Source: Caenorhabditis elegans (taxonomy: Eukaryota; Nematoda; Chromadorea; Rhabditida; Rhabditidae). From it: 64,000 bases of DNA. The stretch lies in NCBI RefSeq assembly GCF_000002985.6, contig NC_003279.8, positions 14,632,001 through 14,696,000 on the forward strand. The letters run 5' to 3'. Shown piece by piece: positions 38,401-49,700 of the stretch. The position numbers were made by a program, and so were the translations under genes. The notes beneath the pieces were generated by a model. The model saw only the letters and a program-made list of their open reading frames with translations. It was not told where the DNA came from and did not search any database. Each line of letters starts with the position of its first letter. Positions within the stretch are counted from its first letter, which is position 1.

Positions 38401-41400
38401 ATTTGCCGGAAATTTTCAATTCCGATAATTTGCCGGTTTGCCGCAATTTTTTTTTCTGGCAAATTGCCGATTTGCCGGAAATTTTCAATTCTGGCAAATT
38501 GCCGATTTGTCGAAAATTTCAATTCAGGCAGTTTGCCGAAAATTTCAAAATGGCACTTTGTCGGTTTGCCGATTTTCCGGAAATTTGCAATTCCGGCAAT
38601 TTTCCGGTTTTGCCGATTTGCCAGAAATTTCAATTCCGGCAATTTTCCGACAATTTACCTATGTTTTTTCGAAAAAAAAACCTCTGGCGCCCACCCCCTG
38701 CTACAATCTAAAAATGGTCGAAATTTGGCTGAGGAGGCTGAAAAACGTGTAGTTTGTAGTCTCTGAGCCTCTCTCTCTCTCTCAAACAAGCCACTGCCGC
38801 TTGTCTCCACATAAAAACTAATAATTTGCACAAAAACCAGACTAATGCGAATTATCAATACATAAATCCCTTTAATTACCTAATATACTACAAACTATAT
38901 AATACCATTAATAAAATCAATTAATTCAGAAGGTACGTTGTCCATGGATAATATGTTCTAATTAATAATGGTGAAGGATATATACTCTCTGTGTCTCTTT
39001 CTCTCTCTCTCTCTGTGTCTCTCTTGCTATCTCTCTCTCTAAAAATCCACGTGTGTCTTGTTGTCTGTTGTTGTACCATGTCACCCACCAGTCACCAAAA
39101 GCTTCACAAATTGCAAAAAGAAACACAATGCTTCAAGGCTTTTTATTGAACTTTTTACTTACTTTTTTATCTTAATTTTTCACAATTTTTTCCCTCCAAA
39201 AAAAAAAAATAACACGGGACCCCCGCTTTTCGGGAAATGGGCTCATCATTTTGTAAAAATTGCTCTTTTTTTTTGCAGGGATGTGCCTTGAGAAGCGAGT
39301 TTTCTATCGATTGATTTCGGGACTTCACTCGGCGATTACTATCTCAATTGCTGCGTATAATTATAAGCCACGTGGGAGTTTAAATTATTTAAAAAATTTG
39401 ATTTTTTGGAAAAAAAAAGATTTTTCCGAGTTTCATTAAAAAATCGATTTTTCGAAAAAGAAACGGACTTTCTGATTAAAAAAAATTTATTCGATTTTTC
39501 AAAAAATAAGAATTTTCAATTTTTTTGAAAAAAAAAACATATTCCAGATTAAAATATCCATTTTTCCGAACTTGAAAAAAAATGGATATTTCAAAAAACA
39601 ATAATTTTTTTTCGAATTTCTGGAAAAAATCAATTTCCCAGATTTTTCAAAAAATTAAATCAATTTTTTTTCACATTTTTTGAAAAAAATTTCATTAAAA
39701 AATAATCAGTTTTTCCTAATTTTCCGATTAAAAAAAAAATGTTCAGATTTTTTTGAAAAAAATTTTTTTCTCTAAGAAAAATCTTTTAATATTTTCTAGA
39801 AGAAAAATCGATTATTCAAAAAAAAAAAATTAATTTTTCCAAGTTTTCGAGAATATAATAAAATTTTCAGATTTTTTGAATTATTAACATTAAAAATCAA
39901 ATTTTCGCATTTTCCAATTTAAAGAAAAATCAAAAAATAAAATTCCAATAAAAACTATTTTTTCCGATGAAAAAAAATAAATGTTTCGAAAAATTTATTT
40001 ATTCAGTTTTTTTTTTGGGAAAAAACATTTTCCGATTTTTTGAAAGCAAAAATTGATTTTTGGAAAATAAATCAGTTTTTTCCCGAAAAAAATCACGACG
40101 GATAAAGTTAAAATTCCTCAATTTCTTCAAAAAAAAAACACTAAATTAAAAAGTGTATTTTTTCAATTTTTTAACAAAAAAATTCGTTTTTTTTTTCGTT
40201 TTTTGAAAAATAAATAATATTAATATTTTTAATAGTTTAATTCAGATTTGTTGTGAATTTTTTTTCCAATTTTTCGAATTTTTTGAAGAGAAAAGATTAT
40301 TCAGATTAAAAAAAATCGATTTTGCACTTTTTTGAAGAAAAATTTTTTTTCCGAATTTTGGAAAATAAATCAATTTTGTTCCGATTTAAAAAAAATAAAA
40401 TTTTCCGAAAAAAAGTCTCAATATTTTCAGCACCACCATCACTTGGACAATTCGGTTCACAAATGGGTACATGGTTCCGTAATACGGAAATGTTCGCCGG
40501 CCGGTTTGGTACAAAATGGTCATGGGAAGGACCACAACGTCTTCGAAATGTCTATTTCATCTATTTACTCGAACTTCGTGCACTTTTAAAAGCTGCTCCA
40601 TACCTTCAAAATGAGCTATTCTACACTGGAAATGACGTGGAAGACGCTGAAACTCGAAAAGCCGTCGAAGATCTTTTAGAAGAAATTCGTGCGTATCCAA
40701 ATCATTTTGACGAATCGGAAATGTTCACTGGTGTTGAATCACATGCACGGGCTCTCCGAGAGGAATTCCGATCGCATTTTGTGAATATCTCGAGAATTAT
40801 GGATTGTGTTGAGTGCGATAAATGTCGGCTTTGGGGAAAAGTTCAGACACACGGAATGGGAACGGCGCTCAAAATTCTTTTTTCGGATTTACCACATTCA
40901 CATTATAAACAGGACTCGTCGAAGTTCCAGTTGACTAGGTTCGACCTTTTTTTTTTGGACTTCTCAAAAAATGAGAAATCAGCAGCAAATTTAATGAAAA
41001 TGGGGGTTTTATGTTGGTTGAAGCTCAGAGAGACTACAAACTATAAATATTGGAGCCTCAACCACTTTGAGTGAGGCTATAAGAGCTTTGTAGTTTGTAG
41101 TGTGTGAGCCTCAACCAAAGAAATAGTGGAGATTTTTCAAAATTCCTTTTGGATAGATTTTTGAAAAATACAGATTTTTAACTTTTTTTTCTGTTTCTAG
41201 CAGACAAATAACAAAATAATTGATAATGTCAGTTGGTTGAGGCTCAGAAACTACAAACTACAAATATACGGAGCCTCAACCAATTTGAGTGAGGCTAAAC
41301 GAGCTTTGTAGTTTGTAGTGTGAGCCTCAACCAAAGAAATAGTGGAGATTTTTCAAAATTCCTTTTGGATAGATTTTTGAAAAATACAGATTTTAAACTT

Positions 41401-42608
41401 TTTTTTCTGTTTCTAGCAGACAAATAACAAAATAATTGATAATGTCAGTTGGTTGAGGCTCAGAAACTACAAACTACAAATATACGGAGCCTCAACCAAT
41501 TTGAGTGAGGCTAAACGAGCTTTGTAGTTTGTAGTGTGAGCCTCAACCAAAGCGATGCTTGAGATTTTTTTTTTTGAATTCCTTTTGTATAGATTCTTGA
41601 AAAATACAAATTTCTAATTTTTAACCAGAAAAAATAGATAAAAAATCGAAAATTTTAGCTGGTTGAGGCTCAGAGACTACAAACTACAAAGCTCCTTCAG
41701 CCTCAACCAGTTTGATTGAGGCTAGGAACTCTATGTAGTTTGTAGTCTGTTAAATCAATTTTTTAAAGTTTATAGTTTTTTTTGTTGTTGATTTTTTAGA
41801 ACAACTAAACATAATTCGAAGTATAATGAATATTTAGGCTGAGGGCTGGCAGACTACAAACTACAATTCTGCCAGAATGGGTTGAAAAGGTTGTAGTTTG
41901 TAGTGTGAACCTCAACACCAAATTTATATATGAATATTTTTTAGAAGTTTTTTTTTTTCAAATTCATTTTTTGATTTTAACTTTTAACAAAAACTGAAAC
42001 TACAAACTACAACTGTCTTTTAGCCTCAACCAATTTTCGGCCGAGTTTGTTGAGGCTAATGGAAAGTTGTAGTTTGTAGTGTGAGCCAGGGGTGTGCGGC
42101 AAATTTGCCGAGCTCGGCAAAAAATTGAGAGCAAGCAATTTTGACTAAAACCATTGATTTTTTCGCCAAAAATGTAGTAAAATGACACAAAATTGAGTTA
42201 TTTTGATGCTTAAGCAGACCTAAGACTACACGGAACTTATTCAGAAACCAGATGAGTGTTAAGAATTCAGTAGTTTTGGTGCTCCAAAAAACATCAAAAA
42301 GTATCAAATTATTCCGAGTTAAGCACGGCAAATTTTGAGATTTGCCGCACACCCCTGGTGTGAGCCTCACCAATTTTATATGGAAATTAACTTAGAAGCG
42401 AGAGAAATAATTAGAAATCTGAAGTTTCAACAACAATTTAACCCGTAATTTCAGAAACGAAGTGGTCGCCCTTTTGCAAAGTTTCGGTCGTTACTCGTCA
42501 AGTATTCTGGAAGTTGACAATTTCCGAGAAGACATGTATCCAGGTGAATCTGTAATGAATACAGCTGCAGATGGTCCTCCAAGGAAATCCAATAAAATTG
42601 ATCTGTAG
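32451..42608 (+). CDS. ero-1: ER oxidoreductin-1 thiol oxidase
   Basis: ERO1 is the FAD-dependent oxidase that reoxidises protein disulfide isomerase in the ER lumen, passing electrons to oxygen. Exons 32451-32666, 33173-33572, 37432-37552, 37612-37661, 39279-39371, 40431-40938 and 42455-42608 give 513 aa. A signal peptide covers about 1-20 ([14 protein letters not shown] core). The outer shuttle pair is Cys88-Cys93 in QCGTNQC, next to CPFW (Cys79). The inner active site is [13 protein letters not shown] (Cys419, 422, 425). The core also has [23 protein letters not shown] and FYRLISGLH. Exon 2 holds an acidic, His/Asp-rich insert of about 60 residues that I do not expect in vertebrate ERO1. 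The start follows TTTCTTACAG. Intron 3 (33573-37431) carries a heat-shock-element array and intron 5 is almost pure A/T-tract DNA. Confidence 0.97.
33929..34155. repeat. foldback MITE, TACCGTATATCCTCTATTAG ends
   Basis: The left end TACCGTATATCCTCTATTAG and right end CTAATAGAGGATATACGGTA are exact complements, and sub-terminal TTTGCACCCCTTT pairs with AAAGGGGTGCAAA. It is the third member of the family at 5826-6198 and 11233-11286. ero-1 intron 3. Confidence 0.85.
35237..36307. repeat. element with TTTTACTAC repeats and inverted arms
   Basis: 35237-35420 has about ten irregular copies of TCTTTTACTAC. The complement (GTAGTAAAAG) appears near 36190 and 36245. A second inverted pair, AGTATAGTTTTTTATTAATT at about 35480 and AATTAATAAAAAAAACTATA at about 36283, encloses about 800 bp. 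Confidence 0.6.
36335..37110. mobile_element. HSE-carrying element, copy A (Helitron-like)
   Basis: The left side CAACGACTGGC followed by GTTTAAA and the right side (about 37005-37110, with CCCTCCAACAGCCGAAAACG and ATGACGTCACT) match copy B at 54431-55462. Between them lie seven 15-bp units around CACGATGGGTCTC (36526-36640), about six 40-bp heat-shock-element units (36655-36905) and CTACAGTACT repeats. Helitrons with tandem HSEs are known in C. elegans; assigning this copy to them is inference. No Rep/helicase frame is present. Confidence 0.7.
36655..36905. promoter_or_regulatory. heat-shock-element array in ero-1 intron 3
   Basis: About six 40-bp units contain TTCCAGAAGGTTCTAGAACA or TTCCAGAAGGTTCTGGAACA followed by ATTCCAGAA or a variant. 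Alternating TTC and GAA at 5-bp steps is the HSF trimer site. Units are more diverged than in the array at 54470-55345. Confidence 0.75.
38206..38660. repeat. GCCGATTTGCCGGAAATTT repeat block
   Basis: Some fifteen irregular copies of a GCAAATTGCCGATTTGCCGG-like motif. All frames on both strands stay largely open because the unit lacks stops, which makes spurious proteins. Related blocks are at 43465-43530, 45240-45330, 52335-52759 and 55535-55960. ero-1 intron 4. Confidence 0.85.
39372..40430. other. phased A/T-tract intron (PATC-like), ero-1 intron 5
   Basis: The whole 1.06-kb intron consists of A4-9 and T4-9 runs, often separated by CG, CC or GA at roughly one helical turn. This is the pattern called periodic An/Tn clusters in C. 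elegans, which are enriched in introns of germline-expressed genes in repressive chromatin. Confidence 0.65.
41125..41556. repeat. 216-bp tandem duplication in ero-1 intron 6
   Basis: 41125-41340 and 41341-41556 are nearly identical from AGTGGAGATTTTTCAAAATT to CCTCAACCAAAG. Each contains a complete TACAAACTACAA hairpin unit. Further diverged units continue to about 42080. Confidence 0.9.
42087..42357. mobile_element. hAT-type MITE, 271 bp, 8-bp target duplication
   Basis: The ends CAGGGGTGTGCGGCAAAT and its near-complement ATTTGCCGCACACCCCTG are flanked on both sides by GTGTGAGC. CAGGGGTG-type ends and 8-bp duplications are typical of hAT transposons. It inserted into a hairpin repeat in ero-1 intron 6. 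No transposase. Confidence 0.88.
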
Positions 42609-43706
42609 CCCCCGCTTTTTTTTTGAAAAAAATCCACTTTCTTCTGCGTTTTCTTTTGTTGTTATGGGTCACTTTTATTTATCTAAGATTTTTTCAAATT
42701 TTTCATATTTTCTTTCCCCTGCTCTCCCTAAAACCAGTTATCATATTCTCGTTGTGTTGTGTACATAATTATGATTGATATAATAATAATTGATTCCCTC
42801 GAAATATATAGACATTTTTCATTTTAAAATATAGTTATTTTTTAATCGAAAAATATTTACGATCGCACAATTTTCTCAGAATTTATTTTTGATCTACCTT
42901 GTTGACTAAACTCCTCCCCTTCCTTCGACAAAAGACAGCCACAACAAAAAAACAAGGGCAACAAGATTGGGGGCGGAGTCAAGTTCAACAGGTAAATCAA
43001 AAATAAACTATGAGAAACGGAAGGGTCTTGCCGCCGCGCATTCAGTCATCACTTTTAGCAAAGTCAATTCAAAATTCGCGGAGATCATCACGCGTAGATC
43101 ACAATTAATTTGTAAAAAAGCAACAGAAATACAAAATATGAGATAAATATTTGTGATCTACATGTGATCTACCCGCATTTTAGACAGAAACTGCTATGCG
43201 CGGCAAGACCCTTCCGCATAAATGCGCCCCCCTTTAAAGTCGTAGAAGTCGAAAAAAAATGCACTGTATTTTTTCGATAATAATAATTGTTTGGCTTTAA
43301 GCAGAGCGTGGTCAGCCGCAGAACCTTGCTCCGCGCCCACCACCTCTGGTCTCGACACGATAAGTAAAAGGAGGGTTACTGTAGTTTTTGTAGTGGGCTT
43401 CAAGAAAAGAATTAAAAACCGGCAGTATGAAATTTGATAAAGAAAACTTGAAAAAAAGAAGAATTGCCGTTTTTCCGGCAAACTCCGGCAATTTGTCGAT
43501 TTGCCGGAAAAAATCGTTTGCCACCCACTCACCCCTAGTTTGTAGTCTAGACCTAAACTACAAACTACAAAACTTTAAAAAACCATATTAAAAATTACTG
43601 AAATTGATATCGTTTTTATATATTTTTTCTCAAAAAATAAAGAACGAACAAATTAAAGCTAATATAAATTTGTGAGAGGCACTTTGAATTTCAAATCGGG
43701 GGTAAT
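42609..43706. other. convergent 3' region, ero-1 / glucuronidase
   Basis: No gene is supported here. It holds the ero-1 3' UTR, a foldback at about 42876-43016 (TCAGAATTTATTTTTGATCT with its complement) directly followed by a second foldback at 43019-43215 (GGAAGGGTCTTGCCG with CGGCAAGACCCTTCC), and a short GCCGGAAAA block near 43465-43530. Confidence 0.65.
43019..43215. repeat. foldback, GGAAGGGTCTTGCCGC ends
   Basis: The outer arms pair as GGAAGGGTCTTGCCG and CGGCAAGACCCTTCC, and GCGCATTCAG-side sequence pairs weakly further in. AGATCACAATT and GTGATCTACATGTGATCTAC occur near the centre. Intergenic, between the convergent genes. Confidence 0.75.
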
Positions 43707-46700
43707 TTATGTCCAAATTGTTGTATCAATATTACTTCCTTTCTTCAAATATCGATTTCTAAGCGTATACGCTGCTATTTTCGCCTGACGAGACCTCGTG
43801 AAGACTCCTTTGTGATTTCCGACGGCTCGTGTGGTGGCTGAAATAGATTTTGGTACGCTTCCGTTTTTTTTTTGTAATTTCAATGCAATTTCAATGCATT
43901 GAATTTGTGCTCTAACTTTTTGATCTGTATCGGATAGTTTGAATTTTGCTCCAAAAAACAAACAGATGGCGAATGAAGATCACATTAATAGGTTAGCACA
44001 AGTAAGCTATAAACTAGTTAAGGCAATTAATGTTTTGTGAAAATTGAGTAGCCTTTTTGTATCTCGTAGAATTTGAATGTATACATAATACACTAGTGTT
44101 TTAAATACATACAGTATCCATTAATTCCGAAAAGTTTTAATGGAAAGCAAAGAAAATTGCACTAAATGCTATAGTTTTTTCTATAAATTGACTGTTTTTA
44201 ACACAATACAGAATATCTCAAAATTGTTTCTTAAGCATCCGAATTCCATGCATTCGTTAACATATATTATAGTAATTGTTTCCACTCACTCATTCCAGTC
44301 ATAAAATCTGCGAAATTCCAAATCATTTCTCCAGTGATTGTATGATCTTTAACCAATGCATCAAATGCATGATGTGTCTCCTGAATCACTTCATTTTGAT
44401 ATTGTTCCGAGAAATCAACAGATGGTTCTTGATTCAATCCAGGAATACTGTCGGCTCCGTACTCGGTTACTATGATTGGTTTATGGAAGGTTTCACGCCA
44501 AAGGGAGATGTCCCAGTATACACTTTGATTGATCCAGGGGATGTAGCTGGAAATAGAGAGCTTTTTTTTAAATATTGTTCTGTACGTTCGACATCACATA
44601 TCTCAGTTCATTTTCAAGATATTAGAAATTGTTCAACTACAATAATATAGAAAAATTTATAATAAAGATATTTTTAGTTAACAATTTTTGGTAAAACCAT
44701 AGATAACCGAAAAATGGTCCGCTAGAGCCGAGTGAAGGTATTAGCTAACACTTTAGAGTTTATACCTCGGTTATTTGGGTACTTGTGTATTATACCCCCG
44801 CCATTTTAAACATTAATTTTTTACCTTATAAAATAAAAACGTGAGGAATTTTAGGCTTACTATTAGGAAAACACCATTCCTAAGCCTAACAAGGAAAATG
44901 GGTATCACGTTTAATTTAAATGGATAAATTAATGGAATTTTGTTCAATTTTTTAAATGGCGGGGGTATAATACACAAGTACCGTTATTTGTTACCTACTG
45001 TTATGTGGTCATGTGCTGCACACAAGAAGTGTTATCTATAGTTTGATTTATGTCGCCTACAGGCCTATTGTACCTATTTCTTCCCACCTGCTCTATTGCC
45101 TCCCTTTCCTTCTAAGAGGTAATCTACGGAGTATCTTGTATTCACTACTCAACAAGGGTTTTGCTTCTATATTCTTGCAGGTAAGCGTGTTTTTGATATC
45201 TTTTAAATGAATCGAGATATGAGCCAAATCAAAGGATACTTTCCGGCGAATAGGCAAAAAGGCAAATTGCCGGAATTTAAAATTTTTGCCTATTTGCCGA
45301 ATTCGCCAAACGGCGATTGCCGCTTACCTCTGAGTAAAATAGTTTTTTGGCATGGTGCATCTTGGCAGCTGGTATCTTAGTTACCGTCGGTTTATTTTTT
45401 AAGAAACTGCCAACTAAGCAAAATATGTATTATCTGTTATTTTCTATATTTTGTAACTCAGCATTTAGTCAAAATGAACCGATATACGGTCTGCCCAGTT
45501 TTTTTCGACCGACACTTTTTTTCCCATGATCTTCCATTTTCTTACCCCATATCAATATACCATCCGTAGTATCGATTAACACAAATGAAATCCATCAAAT
45601 CCGCAGTTTGATCATTATCGAAGTTCGTCGGACCATACACAGTAGTCACCGGACGAGTACGATCGATTCCGTGAGCAGTGTCCACCAGAGTTCTGAAAAT
45701 TCTCCTGTTAATATGATACTCAAAAAGAGTAACTAACTTGAAATAATTCCTACTCTCCTTCTTCATAGTCTGCGGCTCATTTGCCAGAGACCACGCGATG
45801 ACTGATGGATGGTTCTTGTCTCGATCAATCATGTCTTGGAGCATTTTCACGTGCAAATTGTTGTTAGCTTTGGAAAATCCCCTGGAAACGATCTAAGTTG
45901 GAAATTCCACGGATTAAGGGCATATCCTACTTTAAGCCGACAGCTGGTGTCTCCACAATCACCGCAATACCTCTACGGTCATTCTCGAACATTCGTTCTT
46001 CGGAATATGGATAATGGGTTGTTCGGTAGCAGTTTCCACCCATCCATTCGAGTAGATTCAAGTCTTTTGTCATGATAGCTTGGTTGAATCCACGGCCTGG
46101 AAGATGTTAGGTGTAGTTTAGGCTAATTCAGATGTTCGGTATAATTTCGTTACTGATACTTGGCAGACTAAATGTTCCAATAGAAAATGGTTTGAAAAAA
46201 TAGCAAAACCTTTTTATATTCGTTCGGTTTCTCAGACAGGTGCGAGTCACGGCTAACCGACTCAAAATCACTGCTAATTAGCTTTTTGACCAGGGATAGA
46301 GTCAACCTGGCTAGCTCTGGTTTCTCGCTAATTAGCTCTGGTTTTTTGCTAATTAGCTCTGGTTTTTGATACCGAAAATGAAACACTTTTTTTTTGACAG
46401 TTTCCCGCAGTTGTTCCCACCTATTATAACCCTGCCGTCCCATTCTGGGATACCGCGTCTCCCACATCTTGCTCTCCCTGTCATGTCCGGCTCTGTTTCT
46501 GCTCCCAACCCGCTCTTGTCAAATCAAATGTATTTACTGGGGATTGAACCCGCATTGCTTCACACCGAACGCCGACGCCTTACCCATTGCGCCGTCGCGC
46601 CTCGTGTGAGGCTTCTATCGAAAGAAACTTGAATAACGAGATAATTCTCGTGGAACACAGCATCTACTCCACCATCCAAAATTTGTTTGCGTCCGATTTT

Positions 46701-49700
46701 GTATGTCATCGATACAAATTGGGCGACACCATTTCTGAAAAGCATTTTGGAGAACTCCTTCTCCGAACATTTTGTTCACTATAGTGTTCACTATAGCACA
46801 CTAAAATCTTGATGTATATATCAAGATTTTAGTGTGCGAGGAAAAGCACCCAAACATCCTATGTGCTATTACGAATCATCCCCCGAACAAATAATAATAA
46901 AAAAAAACAACAGTTTTATTTTGATAAAAAGCTAACATTTAATAGTCTACTTCTTTCCTTCCTTCTCGTTTGAAGTGGCAGCGGCAGTAGAGGTGTCAAC
47001 GACAAGGATGTTGGGACATCTTCCGTAGTGTGGTGGGCTGGGTCATGAAGGCTTCCCTCTGAATGCTGGCTGTTGGTATCCCTGTTGGTAGACGGCTGAT
47101 CTTGCCGTTCTCGTCGATCTGAAAATATTGAAATTTGGTTTTGGCACCATATCAAGATATTAATCGTCCCAAACTTTCTAGCTGGAGCTGATTCTTCTGG
47201 AAATAGACACTTCGCTTACCTTGAAGTACTTGGGGGACGGCGAGCTTGACTTCCTTTGGCTTATATTGTTCTTCTTTGGAATGGTGTAGACCTTTTTCTT
47301 TCTTTTCTTGGCTCCTCCGAGAAGCTCACAGTTGACGTAGATGGTAGCTGCAGCCTTGATTCCACAATCGCTATTTCCTAGCTGACAACTGAAACAGGTA
47401 TAAATTATTAATGCGTCCGGCAGAGTCGTACTCAAAGCAGCCCGAGGAATGTCAAGCTCAGCTTTTCGAGAATCGACGTGAAAGGAAAATTACCGGCATA
47501 GCAGAGTCTTTGCTCCTCCTCTGTAATAACATGTTTCTGTGATAAATAAAACACCAGATAGCTCTACCTTTACAAGTGGAGCCGTCTTTGAAGGGTGAAA
47601 TGAGTTTCTGCACAATTGAGGATTTTCGTTGATTTTTCGGCATTAGCCGAACAAACATCTGTAGTTTCTTCCTCTTTTTCTTCTCTTGAGTTGTTCGTGG
47701 CTGGCGGCATGAATTCTCCATCGTCTAGAGGAACTTCCTTTTCCCCATTTGAAATTTAGAATTATACAAAAAACTATTTAAAAAGTTGAGCAAGTTCAAT
47801 ACCACACGGTAATTATGAATAAACAATAAAAATAAATAAATAAGTTATTAAAAATCAGGTTCATAAAATCAAATGAAAGAAAACAAAAATCAATATTAAT
47901 TGCTAATTAGCACGGATTTTCTGCTAATTAGCAATGGTTTGCTAATTAGCCGTGGTTTTAAGCTAATTAGTTCTGGTTTTTTGGTGTTTTGCTAATTAGC
48001 ATTGATTTTGAGTCGGTTAGTCGTGACTCGCACCTGTCTGAGTTATACGACTTCGGATGAGAAATTGACAAAGTTTGTAAATAAGCTTAAACAAGCTATT
48101 GCTCAACTATAAAACACAACACCAAATGTTGAGCAAAAGCTTAAATAGCCTAAATCTAACAGTTTGTAGGCTTAACAACTAATAATAGCTTATCTAGTGG
48201 CTTATAAGACTACTTTCTGCTGGAGATCAAACAATTCAGCAAAGGTGCAAAGTCATGCCGAATTTCTAATGTTTTTAAAATGTTTCTACACTGACTGGCA
48301 ATATTCAGATTATCTACTAGAGCAGGCCAAACTTACCTATAATCTCGAAATCCTCGTGCATTCCAAATCCAAGACAATAAAACGGCTTCGAGTTGATGAA
48401 AATCTGCGAGTCTGACCATGTAACAGTACGGAATCCAAATTGTTCCCTATAGATATCTGCCAATTCTCCATCAAGAATCAATGATACTTCAAGAGAATAA
48501 AGATCCGGTTTTCCCATTCCACGTGGCCACCATAACTTTGGATTAGATATCTGTCCCTCACTCTTTGTCTGATTTCCAGTGTAAACTAGAGATCCTTCTC
48601 CATCGAACATCTTGACTTCAACACGTACTCCATCTAAACTACTGACCGCTGTCTCGAAGAAGAATGATCCAGTGTGATCTGCTACTATATTGATATTTTG
48701 AATATAGACTGAAGGGATCTTCATCAGTTGGACACTTCTCAGGATTCCGGCGTAGTTGAAAAAGTCAAAGTTTCCGACGTTCTTTACGGCGCCTGCTGGG
48801 AGACGGGAGAGCTGGAATTTTGAAAGATTAAAAAAGTCGAGATTTGGTGTAAAATACAATACCCTTACAGTACCTCAAATTAAGTAATTTATTTTTCGGT
48901 AGGTAAAACTAAAAAGGGACAGTAGTGATACTCTATGAAACTACGAAGATGCAGTGAGGGTACTGTGTGGGTAGGTATTATATGGGTACTGTACAGATAC
49001 AGATACAAAATAGACATAGTATGTAGGGGTACTGTAGATGGTACTTGTGTATTATTTCCCCTCATTTTTTGAAATAAATTTTTAAATAAAAACGTGTGGA
49101 GTTGTTGTATTTTTAGGCTTTGGAAATAACCATTTTCTAAGCCTAAAGATGGAAAATGGACATCATGTTTTATTAAAATGGATAATATTAAAATGAGGGG
49201 AAATAATACACAAGTACCCTGTAGATACGCTTTGGGGAACTGGACGCATACTATAAGTGCAGTTTTAGGGTATTCTAGGGTACTGTAGATTAACTGGATG
49301 GGTTTATATCCTAAAGTTGCTACTATACTGTAGGGGTCCTGTAAGCGTATGTATGTATATGATAAGGGATTGTAGGAATATAGTTGTACCGACGCGGTAC
49401 GTTAGAGGTACTGTGTGGGTAGGTATTTTAGGGTGCTGTCAAGGTACTGTAAGGGTACTGTACTATACTTTATAGGTAGGTTATTGCATGTGTACTGTAG
49501 GAGTACTGCCAGTTTTTATAGGGACAGGCACGTTCGGTATTGTAGGAGTAGGCAAGGAAAGTACTGTATCGCTAGGTATGGTAGGTAACTCACAATTCTC
49601 CCGCTGATATTCCTCGGAGCAACACTTTGATAATTAAAGTCCCCCTGAGGAATTGTTGACCATGACAGAGTATTATTAACGGCCACGGTGAACTTATTCT

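Larger units (their letters stand above)
46231..48042. mobile_element. 1.8-kb inverted-repeat-bounded element carrying a gene fragment
   Basis: The left terminus CTCAGACAGGTGCGAGTCAC and right terminus GTGACTCGCACCTGTCTGAG are complements. Pairing continues inward for about 50 bp through AACCGACTCAAAATCA, then through GCTAATTAGC repeats on both sides. Inside are a tRNA-like SINE head (46533-46604) and a decayed ubl-1-like gene (46947-47664). No transposase frame and no clear target duplication are visible. The GCTAATTAGC repeats are reminiscent of sub-terminal transposase sites. Glucuronidase intron 4. Confidence 0.75.

Noticed and set aside
38213..38766. Several overlapping frames rich in C-R-F-A-G-N-F units on both strands
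   Set aside because: They come from the stop-free GCCGATTTGCCGG repeat. Frames are open on both strands at once, and the block lies within an ero-1 intron.
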